Assembly: GCF_000317245.1 (NCBI RefSeq)
Contig: NZ_AJLJ01000363.1
Location: forward strand, 1 to 44,064
Reading direction: 5' to 3'
Origin: Fischerella muscicola SAG 1427-1 = PCC 73103
GTDB taxonomy: Bacteria; Cyanobacteriota; Cyanobacteriia; Cyanobacteriales; Nostocaceae
DNA length: 44,064 nucleotides
Below the pieces are notes generated by a model. The model worked only from the letters and a program-made list of their open reading frames with translations, was not told where the DNA came from and searched no databases. Below are positions 15,402 through 23,003 of the stretch, in pieces (the stretch's first letter is position 1; each line of letters starts with the position of its first letter). The position numbers and the translations under genes are program-made.

Positions 15402-15935
15402 ATGTACATTCACCTGAACGATAGTGATATCTCTCAAATGCCAGAAGGCTTGCGCCACTCGTTTCTAGAATGGTTACCAGAACATCTGAAAACCAAAAAT
15501 TCTAGCCTCAGCCAAAGATTAGTTCAAAAACCACCTCAATCTGAAGTCTCTTCTAAGCAGTTACATATTTTTGACAATATAACCCAAGAGGAGAACGCAG
15601 AAAACTCCCACGTAAGGCTGAGTCAGCTATTCGATTCAGGTATCACCCGGAAGGGAATGTCTGTACGAGTCAAGCTAAAGCGGGGAGTGGCAAAAAAATT
15701 ACATCGTGATTATATTGATGGTCTAGAAATCTCCGCTACAGGAACTATTGTCTATAACGGCGAAGAATTCGAGAAACCAAGTCCCCTAGCAGCAAAGTTT
15801 AATGGTGGTGCAGCCAATGGGTGGGAGTACATTGAAGTAAAGAAAGATAAGCAATGGATTCGTTTAGAAGAATTACGACAAATTTGGAGAAGCACCAATG
15901 ACCAAGAACGATTTACTTTCCCGAATTTCCATTGA
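15402..15935 (+). CDS. RAMA/DUF4357-like domain protein inside the cas operon
   Basis: A 177-residue protein from ATG 15402, with GAAGG 6 nt upstream. The C-terminal half (about 75-147) reads GITRKGMSVRVKLKRGVAKK, then SATGTIVYNGEEFEKPSPLA, AKFNGGAANGWEYIEVKK. The PSPLAAKF..GGA.NGW pattern is typical of RAMA or DUF4357-like domains, which accompany DNA methylases and restriction systems and are thought to recognise modified or foreign DNA. The N-terminal 70 residues are polar and not recognised. It overlaps the next gene by 38 bp and sits between cas3 and cas10d, where standard I-D loci have nothing. A defence-related accessory role is an inference. Confidence 0.6.
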   Translation: MYIHLNDSDISQMPEGLRHSFLEWLPEHLKTKNSSLSQRLVQKPPQSEVSSKQLHIFDNITQEENAENSHVRLSQLFDSGITRKGMSVRVKLKRGVAKKLHRDYIDGLEISATGTIVYNGEEFEKPSPLAAKFNGGAANGWEYIEVKKDKQWIRLEELRQIWRSTNDQERFTFPNFH

Positions 15936-16158
15936 CCCAAATATTTGTTTCGGTAAACCCTGTATTAAAGGTCATCGTATATGGGTTGCTTTAATTCTTG
16001 ACCTTCTTGCAGGTGGAGAAACAATTGAGGCAATTTTGGAAGAATATCCAGGTTTAGAACGGGAAGATATCCTGGCTTGTATTGCATACGGCGCAGAAAT
16101 GACAAGAGATAACTATGTAGAAATTCCTATTGGAGTGCAAAAGGAAACAAAAAAGTGA
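15898..16158 (+). CDS. DUF433-family antitoxin
   Basis: An 86-residue protein. The family pattern is clear: LSRISIDPNICFGKPCIKGH, RIWVALILDLLAGGETIEAI, LEEYPGLEREDILACIAYGAE. DUF433 proteins are small helix-turn-helix-like antitoxins, usually paired with a DUF5615 PIN-like toxin, as here. They would neutralise the toxin and probably bind the module's promoter. Its ATG lies within the end of the RAMA-like gene, and GGAG is about 9 nt upstream. Its TGA shares bases with the GTG of the toxin gene (GTGA), so the pair is translationally coupled. Confidence 0.85.
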   Translation: MTKNDLLSRISIDPNICFGKPCIKGHRIWVALILDLLAGGETIEAILEEYPGLEREDILACIAYGAEMTRDNYVEIPIGVQKETKK

Positions 16159-16541
16159 ATATTAAACTTGATGAAAATCTTGGTAGCTTGCGAGTAGCTA
16201 CCTTGTTACGCCTTGCGGGACATGATGTTGCAACAGTAAGAGAACAAGGTTTAACTTCCACTCCTGATGAAGAATTAATTGATATCTGTCGGAGTGAAAG
16301 TAGATGTTTAGTAACGACAGATAGAGGATTTGGAAATCGTCTCAAATATCAACCATCTAAGTACAGAGGAATTATAGTGGTTCGTTTACCACCGCGTCCT
16401 ATTTTTGAAGATTACCGTGCAGTTACAGAAACCTTAATTGCTGGGCTTGAAGCAGCAGATGTAACTGGAAAATTATGGGTTATTCGCCAAGGAAACATTC
16501 AGGAATTCCAAGATATCGAAGTAGAGGAGGTAGACAAATGA
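16155..16541 (+). CDS. DUF5615-family PIN-like toxin
   Basis: A 128-residue protein starting with GTG. It opens with IKLDENLG (Asp6, Glu7) and carries a second acidic site in CLVTTDRGFGN (Asp56). PDEELIDICR lies between them. This arrangement is typical of DUF5615 PIN-like (Mut7-C-like) nucleases, the presumed toxins paired with DUF433. The likely activity is metal-dependent RNA cleavage; the target is unknown. Acidic residues appear intact, so the toxin is probably functional. Its final codons contain the ribosome-binding site of cas10d, and its stop overlaps the cas10d start (ATGA). Confidence 0.8.
   Translation: MNIKLDENLGSLRVATLLRLAGHDVATVREQGLTSTPDEELIDICRSESRCLVTTDRGFGNRLKYQPSKYRGIIVVRLPPRPIFEDYRAVTETLIAGLEAADVTGKLWVIRQGNIQEFQDIEVEEVDK
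16523..16530 (+). promoter_or_regulatory. cas10d: Ribosome-binding site that decides the cas10d start
   Basis: AGAGGAGG lies 7 nt before ATG 16538, inside the toxin coding region. It supports 16538 over the in-frame ATG at 16475, which falls deep inside the toxin gene. Confidence 0.8.
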
Positions 16542-19500
16542 TCAATGAGAATAAATTTGATGAATATCCTGAACTTCCAGACCTAGATAACTATGATGAA
16601 GAGGAAAAAAATACTCCTATTGAACGCGAACTATTAACTATTAGCCTCTTCAAAAAGGCAATTAAAGAAGCACCAGAAAATGCAGAAGATTACATACTTC
16701 TGAGTTTTGCCGATAATGTGTTACCTAAACTAATTCATCAATTAATAGGAGCAACAGCTAAGGGTGGTCAATTTACAGAAGACCGTAGAGCCGAACTTAA
16801 CAGTAGAGGCAAACCCAAAAATGTTGAACGTAGTAAACATGATCAATCTTTATTATCTCACCTACTCAATGGTTTATTTCCTACCTACCGAATTATTAGG
16901 AAATTAAAATCATCAGAACTGGGGACTAATCCTGTTAAGCGTCAGTGTGACGAACAAGAAACTCGTTTATTTGTTGCTGCTTATATTCTGCATGACTTTG
17001 AAAAATTTCCTGACTATCCAATTTGGTTAGAAGAAAATAATCAGGATGGTGTATTTGCCAACCGTGATTGGCGTAAAGAACCTGCAAAGAAATCAGATGC
17101 ACCAAATTTAAGACGTGGGTATGTCAAACAAAAAATTCAGGATTTTAGTTTAGATATTTTTTTGGGTGAGAATTGGGAAAACTGTATTGATGATATTGTT
17201 TGGTTGAGTAGCAATGCTGGTGATGGAAGCGATGCTGACCGAGGTTTAGAAATTCGTGGTTTGCAACCGCGTTTAGATGGTCGAGTGCGGAATATACTGC
17301 ACAGATTGTTGAAAATGTCTGATTTATTTGCTTCGCTATTAAAACATCCTCGTGATGTAGAAAGTGATGGTAAAAATGAGAAGTTGCCTGAGTTATTAAA
17401 CGATGTAAGTAATGGTCAATTGAAGTTTAGTTACCATGCTTTATCAGATAATCGTGGTGTTCTCACAAATATTATTAATAATGCTTTGATGGATGCACAT
17501 CCTAAGCAATACTACACACAGTTATTGTATTTGCCAGATGGTGTAGTGTATCTTGCAAGTAGCGATGCACCTGCAATTAATACTGCTGAAGTTCCCAATC
17601 AGGTTATCGATAAAATTAAAACCTTGTGCAGTAAGCAGTTAACAAAGCGACAAACAGGTTTTAGTCGAGATGGGAAAGGCTTCAAATTCGCTGAATATTA
17701 TTGGCTATTCTTTCAAGCCAATGAGTTAATGCAAGTCAGCATTAACGCAGCTATAAATATACTACCTGATACTAAATTAGCTTCATCTGGTAAGCGGAGT
17801 GAAAGTTTACAAGCTTTTCAAACACAAGGAGAATTACCTCAAAATATAAATGTTGTATTTGGTAATGAAATTCAAATTGATAGATTAGCTGAATTTGGAG
17901 ATATTATCTGTCGTGGTATTTGGGGTAAATGGCAAGAACGCGCCAATGAATACCAAAAACAATTTCCTAAAGCTGAACGTAAAAATATTTCTGATTTAAA
18001 TTTGACTGAAAAACTAGCGGAATATTTAGGCTTATCAGAGGAGATACCAGCTTTAAGACAAATTCAATCTCTCAAGAAAACAGGTGGTGTTCCTTTAGAT
18101 TGGTACTATTTAGCAGCTAAATATTACCAGAAAAATCCCGGTAAGGATTTAGCGCAAAATATTGAGTTGATGGAAGGTATAGTTGATTATGCTTCTAACC
18201 TCATCAAATCTATTTTAGAAGAGTTTGCAATTCATGATGGTTGGAGTGATTTACGTACTTATGTGAGTCGAGTTATTTCCTTACCAACAGGTGCAGTTTT
18301 TGAACCTAAACCAGACCAATTTTTAGTAGAAATAAAGAGGTATAACGCCGCCAAAGTTATAGGAAGAGGTAGAGAAAACGTTTGTGCTATATCTAGCTCT
18401 CCTTACACTGTCACAGAACAAATGGAATCAGCAACGTTATTTGCACCACAAGTTTATAGCAATCGTCAGATTTTATTTAATGCTCAAGCTGCAAAGCGGC
18501 AAATTTGCTCAATATGGTCAATTGAAATCATGTTGAGACAAATTATGATGAGTAAGACTAACGCAACTGGTGCAGATTTTGAAGGTCGTAAATATCGCTA
18601 TCTCTATCTATATCCAGCTTATTTCTTTACTCCTGAAACTAATAAATTTTTGCAAAAAGCTTATAATGCTATATCTCAAACTCGATTTGATGCCGAACTC
18701 CGCAAACATTTTATTTCAAAAGAACAAATTGCCAATTTGGAAGTTAACAACTATCAAAAAGTAGATGATTTGTTGATTAAGCAGGATATTTTGCCAGAAG
18801 ATGATAAGACATTTAAAATTAGTTATCCCGATGATGAAACATTAACTTTCTTCTTTATTGGTTTACCCCCAGGAAGAGAACCAACAGACACCGAATCTTG
18901 GGTAACACCTGCATGGCTAGCGTTAACTTTACCGCTAGTTATGGATGTGAAAGTGGTTGCATCAGAATCACCTGTACCACCTTTTATTAGTGGCGCTGAT
19001 TTTGAACAAACAGTTTTACTAGATGGAGAACATCAAGCAATTCGTTCTCTGATTAAAAAAGATAATTATCGCTTAGATAGTCTCTTACCTCGTAAATCGG
19101 GAGAGTTTTCACCATTAAATGCTCTTACTGCTGCATACTCAATTCATCTAGAAGTCAACCGTAAAAAGGATGGTGATCCAGATTGGGGAAAATTAGCAGA
19201 CTTAGCACGAGATTTAGAAACGAGTCCTTTGTATGTATTTCATTACTTGAATAAATGGCTACGGAAGCAAGACAAGATTGAGTCTGTGTCTATTGCCAAA
19301 ACTCGTCTTTACTTAGATTTTTATTACTACTTTGAACCAGGAGGAGAAACCGTGAATAAACTACGTGAATTAACTACGCTTTATCGCAAATTTTATCGTG
19401 CAAAAAGTCAATATGCGAAAGCCAATGCAATTCTCAAACCTATTGACGAAGCTGCTGATGTAATTTTGAAAATTGATAAATCTATAGTGAGTGACACTGA

Positions 19501-19849
19501 TTCTTTAATAGATGTAGTTGCGGCACGTTTATCAAAATTGATGAATAAGGTTGAACGTGGTGCTGCGGAGGGAAAACGTACTTTTATTTTTGTAGATGGT
19601 AAGTGGAAACGTGCTTTAAGTGATGCAGAAGAACGCCAAGCTGTTTATGAATTTTCTAGATATTTTGTCAAGGAAATATTTGAGGGAAGTTTTAAAAGCG
19701 ATCGCGCACGTTTAGCAGGTACACAACTCAATCTCATCCGCGATACCTGTGAATACCTTTATCGCCTCGCAGACGATGAAGAACGCAAAAATCGTCCGCA
19801 AGTAGAACCCGAAGATATTTCCGATTTGGATGTTGATGATGCAGCCTAA
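16538..19849 (+). CDS. cas10d: Cas10d (Csc3), large subunit of the type I-D Cascade
   Basis: 1103 residues from ATG 16538. The HD nuclease domain is N-terminal: SKHDQSLLSHLLNG (His101, His108), then AAYILHDFEKFPDY with the HD pair at 152-153. The palm-like middle lacks a GGDD motif, as usual for Cas10d. It recognises the PAM, nucleates the complex and, in subtype I-D, carries the HD nuclease that cuts target DNA. Its start overlaps the toxin stop (ATGA), so toxin and Cas10d are translated together. A second start inside the gene, at 19352, would give the small subunit Cas11d. A hairpin follows the stop codon. Confidence 0.93.
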   Translation: MINENKFDEYPELPDLDNYDEEEKNTPIERELLTISLFKKAIKEAPENAEDYILLSFADNVLPKLIHQLIGATAKGGQFTEDRRAELNSRGKPKNVERSKHDQSLLSHLLNGLFPTYRIIRKLKSSELGTNPVKRQCDEQETRLFVAAYILHDFEKFPDYPIWLEENNQDGVFANRDWRKEPAKKSDAPNLRRGYVKQKIQDFSLDIFLGENWENCIDDIVWLSSNAGDGSDADRGLEIRGLQPRLDGRVRNILHRLLKMSDLFASLLKHPRDVESDGKNEKLPELLNDVSNGQLKFSYHALSDNRGVLTNIINNALMDAHPKQYYTQLLYLPDGVVYLASSDAPAINTAEVPNQVIDKIKTLCSKQLTKRQTGFSRDGKGFKFAEYYWLFFQANELMQVSINAAINILPDTKLASSGKRSESLQAFQTQGELPQNINVVFGNEIQIDRLAEFGDIICRGIWGKWQERANEYQKQFPKAERKNISDLNLTEKLAEYLGLSEEIPALRQIQSLKKTGGVPLDWYYLAAKYYQKNPGKDLAQNIELMEGIVDYASNLIKSILEEFAIHDGWSDLRTYVSRVISLPTGAVFEPKPDQFLVEIKRYNAAKVIGRGRENVCAISSSPYTVTEQMESATLFAPQVYSNRQILFNAQAAKRQICSIWSIEIMLRQIMMSKTNATGADFEGRKYRYLYLYPAYFFTPETNKFLQKAYNAISQTRFDAELRKHFISKEQIANLEVNNYQKVDDLLIKQDILPEDDKTFKISYPDDETLTFFFIGLPPGREPTDTESWVTPAWLALTLPLVMDVKVVASESPVPPFISGADFEQTVLLDGEHQAIRSLIKKDNYRLDSLLPRKSGEFSPLNALTAAYSIHLEVNRKKDGDPDWGKLADLARDLETSPLYVFHYLNKWLRKQDKIESVSIAKTRLYLDFYYYFEPGGETVNKLRELTTLYRKFYRAKSQYAKANAILKPIDEAADVILKIDKSIVSDTDSLIDVVAARLSKLMNKVERGAAEGKRTFIFVDGKWKRALSDAEERQAVYEFSRYFVKEIFEGSFKSDRARLAGTQLNLIRDTCEYLYRLADDEERKNRPQVEPEDISDLDVDDAA
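19352..19849 (+). CDS. cas11d: Cas11d small subunit from an internal start in cas10d
   Basis: An internal GTG at 19352 is in frame with cas10d (codon 939). It is preceded at 5 nt by AGGAGGAG (19339-19346), one of the strongest Shine-Dalgarno sequences in the window. Translation gives 165 residues starting NKLRELTTLYRKFYRAKSQY, helical and basic like small subunits. Internally initiated Cas11d has been shown for the Synechocystis type I-D complex, so this is expected biology supported by the sequence. It would line the Cascade belly in more than one copy. Confidence 0.78.
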   Translation: MNKLRELTTLYRKFYRAKSQYAKANAILKPIDEAADVILKIDKSIVSDTDSLIDVVAARLSKLMNKVERGAAEGKRTFIFVDGKWKRALSDAEERQAVYEFSRYFVKEIFEGSFKSDRARLAGTQLNLIRDTCEYLYRLADDEERKNRPQVEPEDISDLDVDDAA

Positions 19850-19852
19850 ATT

Positions 19853-19882
19853 TGTAGAAACGCGATGTATCGCGTCTCTACA
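19853..19882 (+). terminator. Hairpin between cas10d and csc2, possible attenuator
   Basis: TGTAGAAACGCGAT pairs with ATCGCGTCTCTACA around GT, with one A-C mismatch. TTTTTT follows 7 nt later (19890-19895). It is 3 nt after the cas10d stop. The TGTAGA..ACGCGAT sequence belongs to a dispersed cyanobacterial palindrome; a relative follows pntB. It may partly end transcription or protect the upstream mRNA. Confidence 0.5.
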
Positions 19883-19894
19883 AGAAATCTTTTT

Positions 19895-19900
19895 TATAAT
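19895..19900 (+). promoter_or_regulatory. Perfect -10 box ahead of csc2
   Basis: TATAAT at 19895-19900 directly follows the hairpin's T-run. No clear -35 is seen. A start near 19907 would give a very short leader that still includes TTGGAG before ATG 19921. Suggestive of a second promoter for csc2-csc1. Confidence 0.35.
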
Positions 19901-19920
19901 CTTAACCCTTGGAGAAACAA

Positions 19921-20934
19921 ATGAACTTTCTAAAATCCGTTGACGCTAAATTTTTCCACAACGAAATCCCTGCTAAACCAATGGGTAAATATGCACATTT
20001 CATTACAATTCGCATCACCGAATCTTACCCATTATTTCAGACAGATGGTGAATTAAATAAAGCCAAAGTGCGTGCAGGAATTGAACACAAAGAACCAATT
20101 AGCCGTTTAGCAATGTTTAAGCGCAAACAATCTACACCAGAACGTTTAACCGGACGAGAATTACTGCGTAACTATAAAATTGGTGACTGGGAAAAATGCG
20201 ACTACAACGTAGATTTCAGCAAAACAACTCCTGATTGTATTCTCTATGGTTTTGCCATTGGTGATGCGGGTTCCGAAAAATCTAAAGTAGTTGTGGATAC
20301 TGCTTATTCAATTACTCCCTTTGAAGATTCTCATCTTAACTTTACCCTGAATGCACCATTTGAAAACGGAACTATGAGTAGAAATGGGGAAGTTACCAGC
20401 AGAATTAACAGCCAAGATCATATCTTACCGCAAACCTTCTTCCCTAGTATTGTCACACTCAAAGACCCTACTGAAGCCGGATTTTTGTATGTTTTCAATA
20501 ACATCATTAGAACTCGTCACTATGGCGCACAAACCACCCGTACCGGAAGAGTCAGAAATGAATTAATTGGGGTTATATTTGCCGATGGCGAAATTATTAG
20601 CAATTTGCGGTGGACTCAAAAAATTTATGACTTATTGAGTTATGTAGGAAAAATGCAGCCTCCTGATCCACTAAATGAAGATGATGTTAGAGATGCTGCA
20701 AACAAAGCCATTACTGAACTCATGTCTCAAGAGTTTATTTCCCACACAGATTATATTGGTGACAGCTTTCTACCTCTACTGAACGAAGTCAAATCTATTA
20801 CTAGTGATGAAAATAAACTCAAAGAATTACTGACTCAAGCAAATACAGAGTCATCTGCTTATGCACAAAAACATATCTTCAAGAGTTCTGAAAAAAGTAA
20901 GAAAGGTAAAAAAGCAAGTGCAGCAGCAGAGTAA
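19921..20934 (+). CDS. csc2: Csc2 (Cas7d), backbone subunit of the type I-D Cascade
   Basis: 337 residues from ATG 19921, with GGAG 6 nt upstream; an in-frame TTG at 19909 is rejected. The sequence shows the Csc2 pattern: KFFHNEIPAKPMGKYAHFIT near the start, ISRLAMFKRKQSTPERLTGR, then DHILPQTFFPSIVTLKDPTE and RHYGAQTTRTGRVRNELIGV. Csc2 forms the filament along the crRNA and separates the target strands. It is needed in several copies, which fits a possible extra promoter just upstream. The C-terminus is lysine- and serine-rich. Five nucleotides separate it from csc1. Confidence 0.93.
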   Translation: MNFLKSVDAKFFHNEIPAKPMGKYAHFITIRITESYPLFQTDGELNKAKVRAGIEHKEPISRLAMFKRKQSTPERLTGRELLRNYKIGDWEKCDYNVDFSKTTPDCILYGFAIGDAGSEKSKVVVDTAYSITPFEDSHLNFTLNAPFENGTMSRNGEVTSRINSQDHILPQTFFPSIVTLKDPTEAGFLYVFNNIIRTRHYGAQTTRTGRVRNELIGVIFADGEIISNLRWTQKIYDLLSYVGKMQPPDPLNEDDVRDAANKAITELMSQEFISHTDYIGDSFLPLLNEVKSITSDENKLKELLTQANTESSAYAQKHIFKSSEKSKKGKKASAAAE

Positions 20935-20939
20935 AAGTT

Positions 20940-21653
20940 ATGGCAATTATTTACCGTTGTCAAATCGAATTACATGATAGCCTCTATCATGCCACGCGTG
21001 AAATCGGAAGACTCTATGAAACAGAGCCAGTAATTCACAATTACGCTCTCTGTTATGCACTCGGATTAGTTGATAGCGAAAAATATTCAACAACTGTGCC
21101 TGAAAAAGATTCCTATCGCTACTTTTGTCCCGAACAAGTTCCTAAATATGAGGAACATTTAACGCCGCTAAATCAACAGGGAATCTACATTACGCCAGCG
21201 CGATCGCTCAATCATACTGCCATTCTCAACACTTGGAAATATGCAAATAATAACTATCATGTTGAGATGGAAAAAACCCAAAAAAACATTCCTAGTTTTG
21301 GTAGAGCCAAAGAAATTGCACCCGAAAGTCAATTTGAGTTTTTTGTAATTTCTCAAAAAGACATCAAAGATTTGTTACCAAAATGGATTCGCTTGGGTAA
21401 ATGGATGAGTAAAGCTGAAGTTACAGTTCAACAATTACCAAAATTCAAAGTTACTGAAGGTATATTCACTTGCGCTCATCCTTTAAATCCTTTGGATGTC
21501 ATGTTTACTAATCAAGTGATTAGCTATGATGTGGTAAATATGCCTCCAGTTAGTCTAATTCAAAATGTGCAAATGCAGGGACAATACTACTATTTTGAGG
21601 ATATCAAAGAACTGAAAATTCCTGTGCATATGGCATATCGTTTTAAAAATTAA
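20940..21653 (+). CDS. csc1: Csc1 (Cas5d) of the type I-D Cascade
   Basis: 237 residues. It begins IIYRCQIELHDSLYHATREI, then LYETEPVIHNYALCYALGLV, the recognised Csc1 start, and ends HMAYRFKN. Csc1 is the Cas5-type subunit that holds the 5' handle of the crRNA and sits next to Cas10d. The ATG lies 5 nt after the csc2 stop, so the genes are co-transcribed. The next gene is on the opposite strand and its stop begins at the very next base, so the csc transcript must end in or run through an antisense gene. Confidence 0.92.
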   Translation: MAIIYRCQIELHDSLYHATREIGRLYETEPVIHNYALCYALGLVDSEKYSTTVPEKDSYRYFCPEQVPKYEEHLTPLNQQGIYITPARSLNHTAILNTWKYANNNYHVEMEKTQKNIPSFGRAKEIAPESQFEFFVISQKDIKDLLPKWIRLGKWMSKAEVTVQQLPKFKVTEGIFTCAHPLNPLDVMFTNQVISYDVVNMPPVSLIQNVQMQGQYYYFEDIKELKIPVHMAYRFKN

Positions 21654-22058
21654 TCACTTCCCAAAACCGGAACTACGTTTTCTTTTCTTGGCTGATGCTT
21701 GCGCCAGCAACTCTGCACTAAAACCTCCTTGATGTTCCAACATCAATTTGCGGGTGCGCTGGCGTTGGTATTTCTGCACCTCAGTGGCGAGGGGATGACT
21801 GGAATCAATGTTGAGATGAGTAATGGAGACAACATAACGTTCTTCTTCTTCTGGATTGGATGCTAAAACACACATAATCCCACCCATATCTCCAGAATAT
21901 TTCACATCTTCAATCACAAATTCTTTGTTGGGATTTGCTACCTCTCCTCGTTCTTTTAATGTTTTGAGAAACTCCTTTCCCGCCCGTGCTTTAATTGGTA
22001 AGCTTTCTTGCAATTTTTCTGTTAGGGCAACTGCTGCATCATAATCGTCAATAATCAT
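21654..22058 (-). CDS. Unknown 134-residue protein, antisense inside the cas locus
   Basis: Not recognised. It starts at ATG 22058 with AAAGGAG upstream, so it looks like a genuine gene. Features: an acidic start (IIDDYDAAVALTEKLQ), a likely beta-rich middle (FVIEDVKYSGDMGGIMCVLA, then RYVVSITHLNID), and a basic tail (SAKKRKRSSGFGK). There is no signal peptide or membrane segment. It converges on csc1 with no gap and diverges from cas6 across 45 bp. Its transcript would be antisense to the csc1 mRNA 3' end if it reads on. A regulator, an accessory Cas factor or an anti-CRISPR-like protein are possible; none can be chosen from sequence alone. Confidence 0.7.
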   Translation of the reverse strand: MIIDDYDAAVALTEKLQESLPIKARAGKEFLKTLKERGEVANPNKEFVIEDVKYSGDMGGIMCVLASNPEEEERYVVSITHLNIDSSHPLATEVQKYQRQRTRKLMLEHQGGFSAELLAQASAKKRKRSSGFGK

Positions 22059-22103
22059 CTATATTTCTCCTTTGATGATTTACTCCTAATTTCAAAGTAT
22101 CTC

Positions 22104-22955
22104 ATGCCACACAGTCTTGTTCTCAATCTGATTCCCCAGTCTCCGATTTACCCTAATTATCTGACTGGTAGACATTACCACGCGCTGTTTTTAAATCTTG
22201 TTAGTTCGGTAGATCAAAAATTGGGTGATTTACTCCACGATTCCAGTGCCGATAAAGCTTTTACTCTTTCTCCGTTACAAGTACAAACAAGTTACACAGG
22301 TAATGGTAGTGGCAAGCGAGGATATTCTAGCCACAAAAATTACATTTTGCAATGGGAACAAAATAAACCAATTGCTCCAGGTACTCCGTGTTGGTGGCGT
22401 ATCTCTCTGTTAGATGACACCCTATTTAGTCAACTCACGCCATTGTGGCTAAATATTAATCCCGAACATGCTTGGCACTTAGGTTCTGCTGATTTGTATA
22501 TAACTAGTATTCTCGGTACTCCCCAATCAACTCAACCTTGGGCGAATGCTTGTACTTATCAACAATTATACGAGCAAGCATCAGAGAGCGATCGCACAAT
22601 TTCTCTTACCTTCTCCACACCTACCGCCTTCCGTCAAGGTAAGTATGATACTACTTTACCTACTAGAGAATGTGTGTTTAATTCTTTACTAGCACGTTGG
22701 AATAAATATAGTGGGATTGAGTTTGAAAATATTTCTCTTGATGCTATTTTTCCCAGTTTTGTTAATATTCACACTGAAATATTAGCTGATTCTCGTAGTA
22801 AGTTTATTGGCATTGTTGGGGAAGTTAATTATCGGATTTTGGGAGAACTTGAACCTATCACAATTAAGCAAATTAATACTTTAGCTGATTTTGCTTTGTA
22901 TGCTGGAGTTGGAAGAAAAACAACAATGGGTATGGGTATGACACGCAGAATTTAG
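22104..22955 (+). CDS. cas6: CRISPR RNA endonuclease Cas6
   Basis: 283 residues. The N-terminal RAMP fold contains TGRHYHALFLNLV (His24 and His26, candidate catalytic histidines). The C-terminus has the glycine-rich loop GVGRKTTMGMGMTR typical of Cas6. It cuts the repeat RNA at the base of its stem to leave the 8-nt handle (ATTGAAAC) on each crRNA. Length is normal. No ribosome-binding site is obvious, and the preceding gene is antisense, so it probably has its own promoter in or near the 45-bp gap. It is followed after 48 bp by the cas4-cas1 chimera. Confidence 0.9.
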   Translation: MPHSLVLNLIPQSPIYPNYLTGRHYHALFLNLVSSVDQKLGDLLHDSSADKAFTLSPLQVQTSYTGNGSGKRGYSSHKNYILQWEQNKPIAPGTPCWWRISLLDDTLFSQLTPLWLNINPEHAWHLGSADLYITSILGTPQSTQPWANACTYQQLYEQASESDRTISLTFSTPTAFRQGKYDTTLPTRECVFNSLLARWNKYSGIEFENISLDAIFPSFVNIHTEILADSRSKFIGIVGEVNYRILGELEPITIKQINTLADFALYAGVGRKTTMGMGMTRRI

Positions 22956-23003
22956 TTGTTGGTTGTGTAATTAACTAATTTTTGAGCTTTTATTTTTACC
23001 ACG

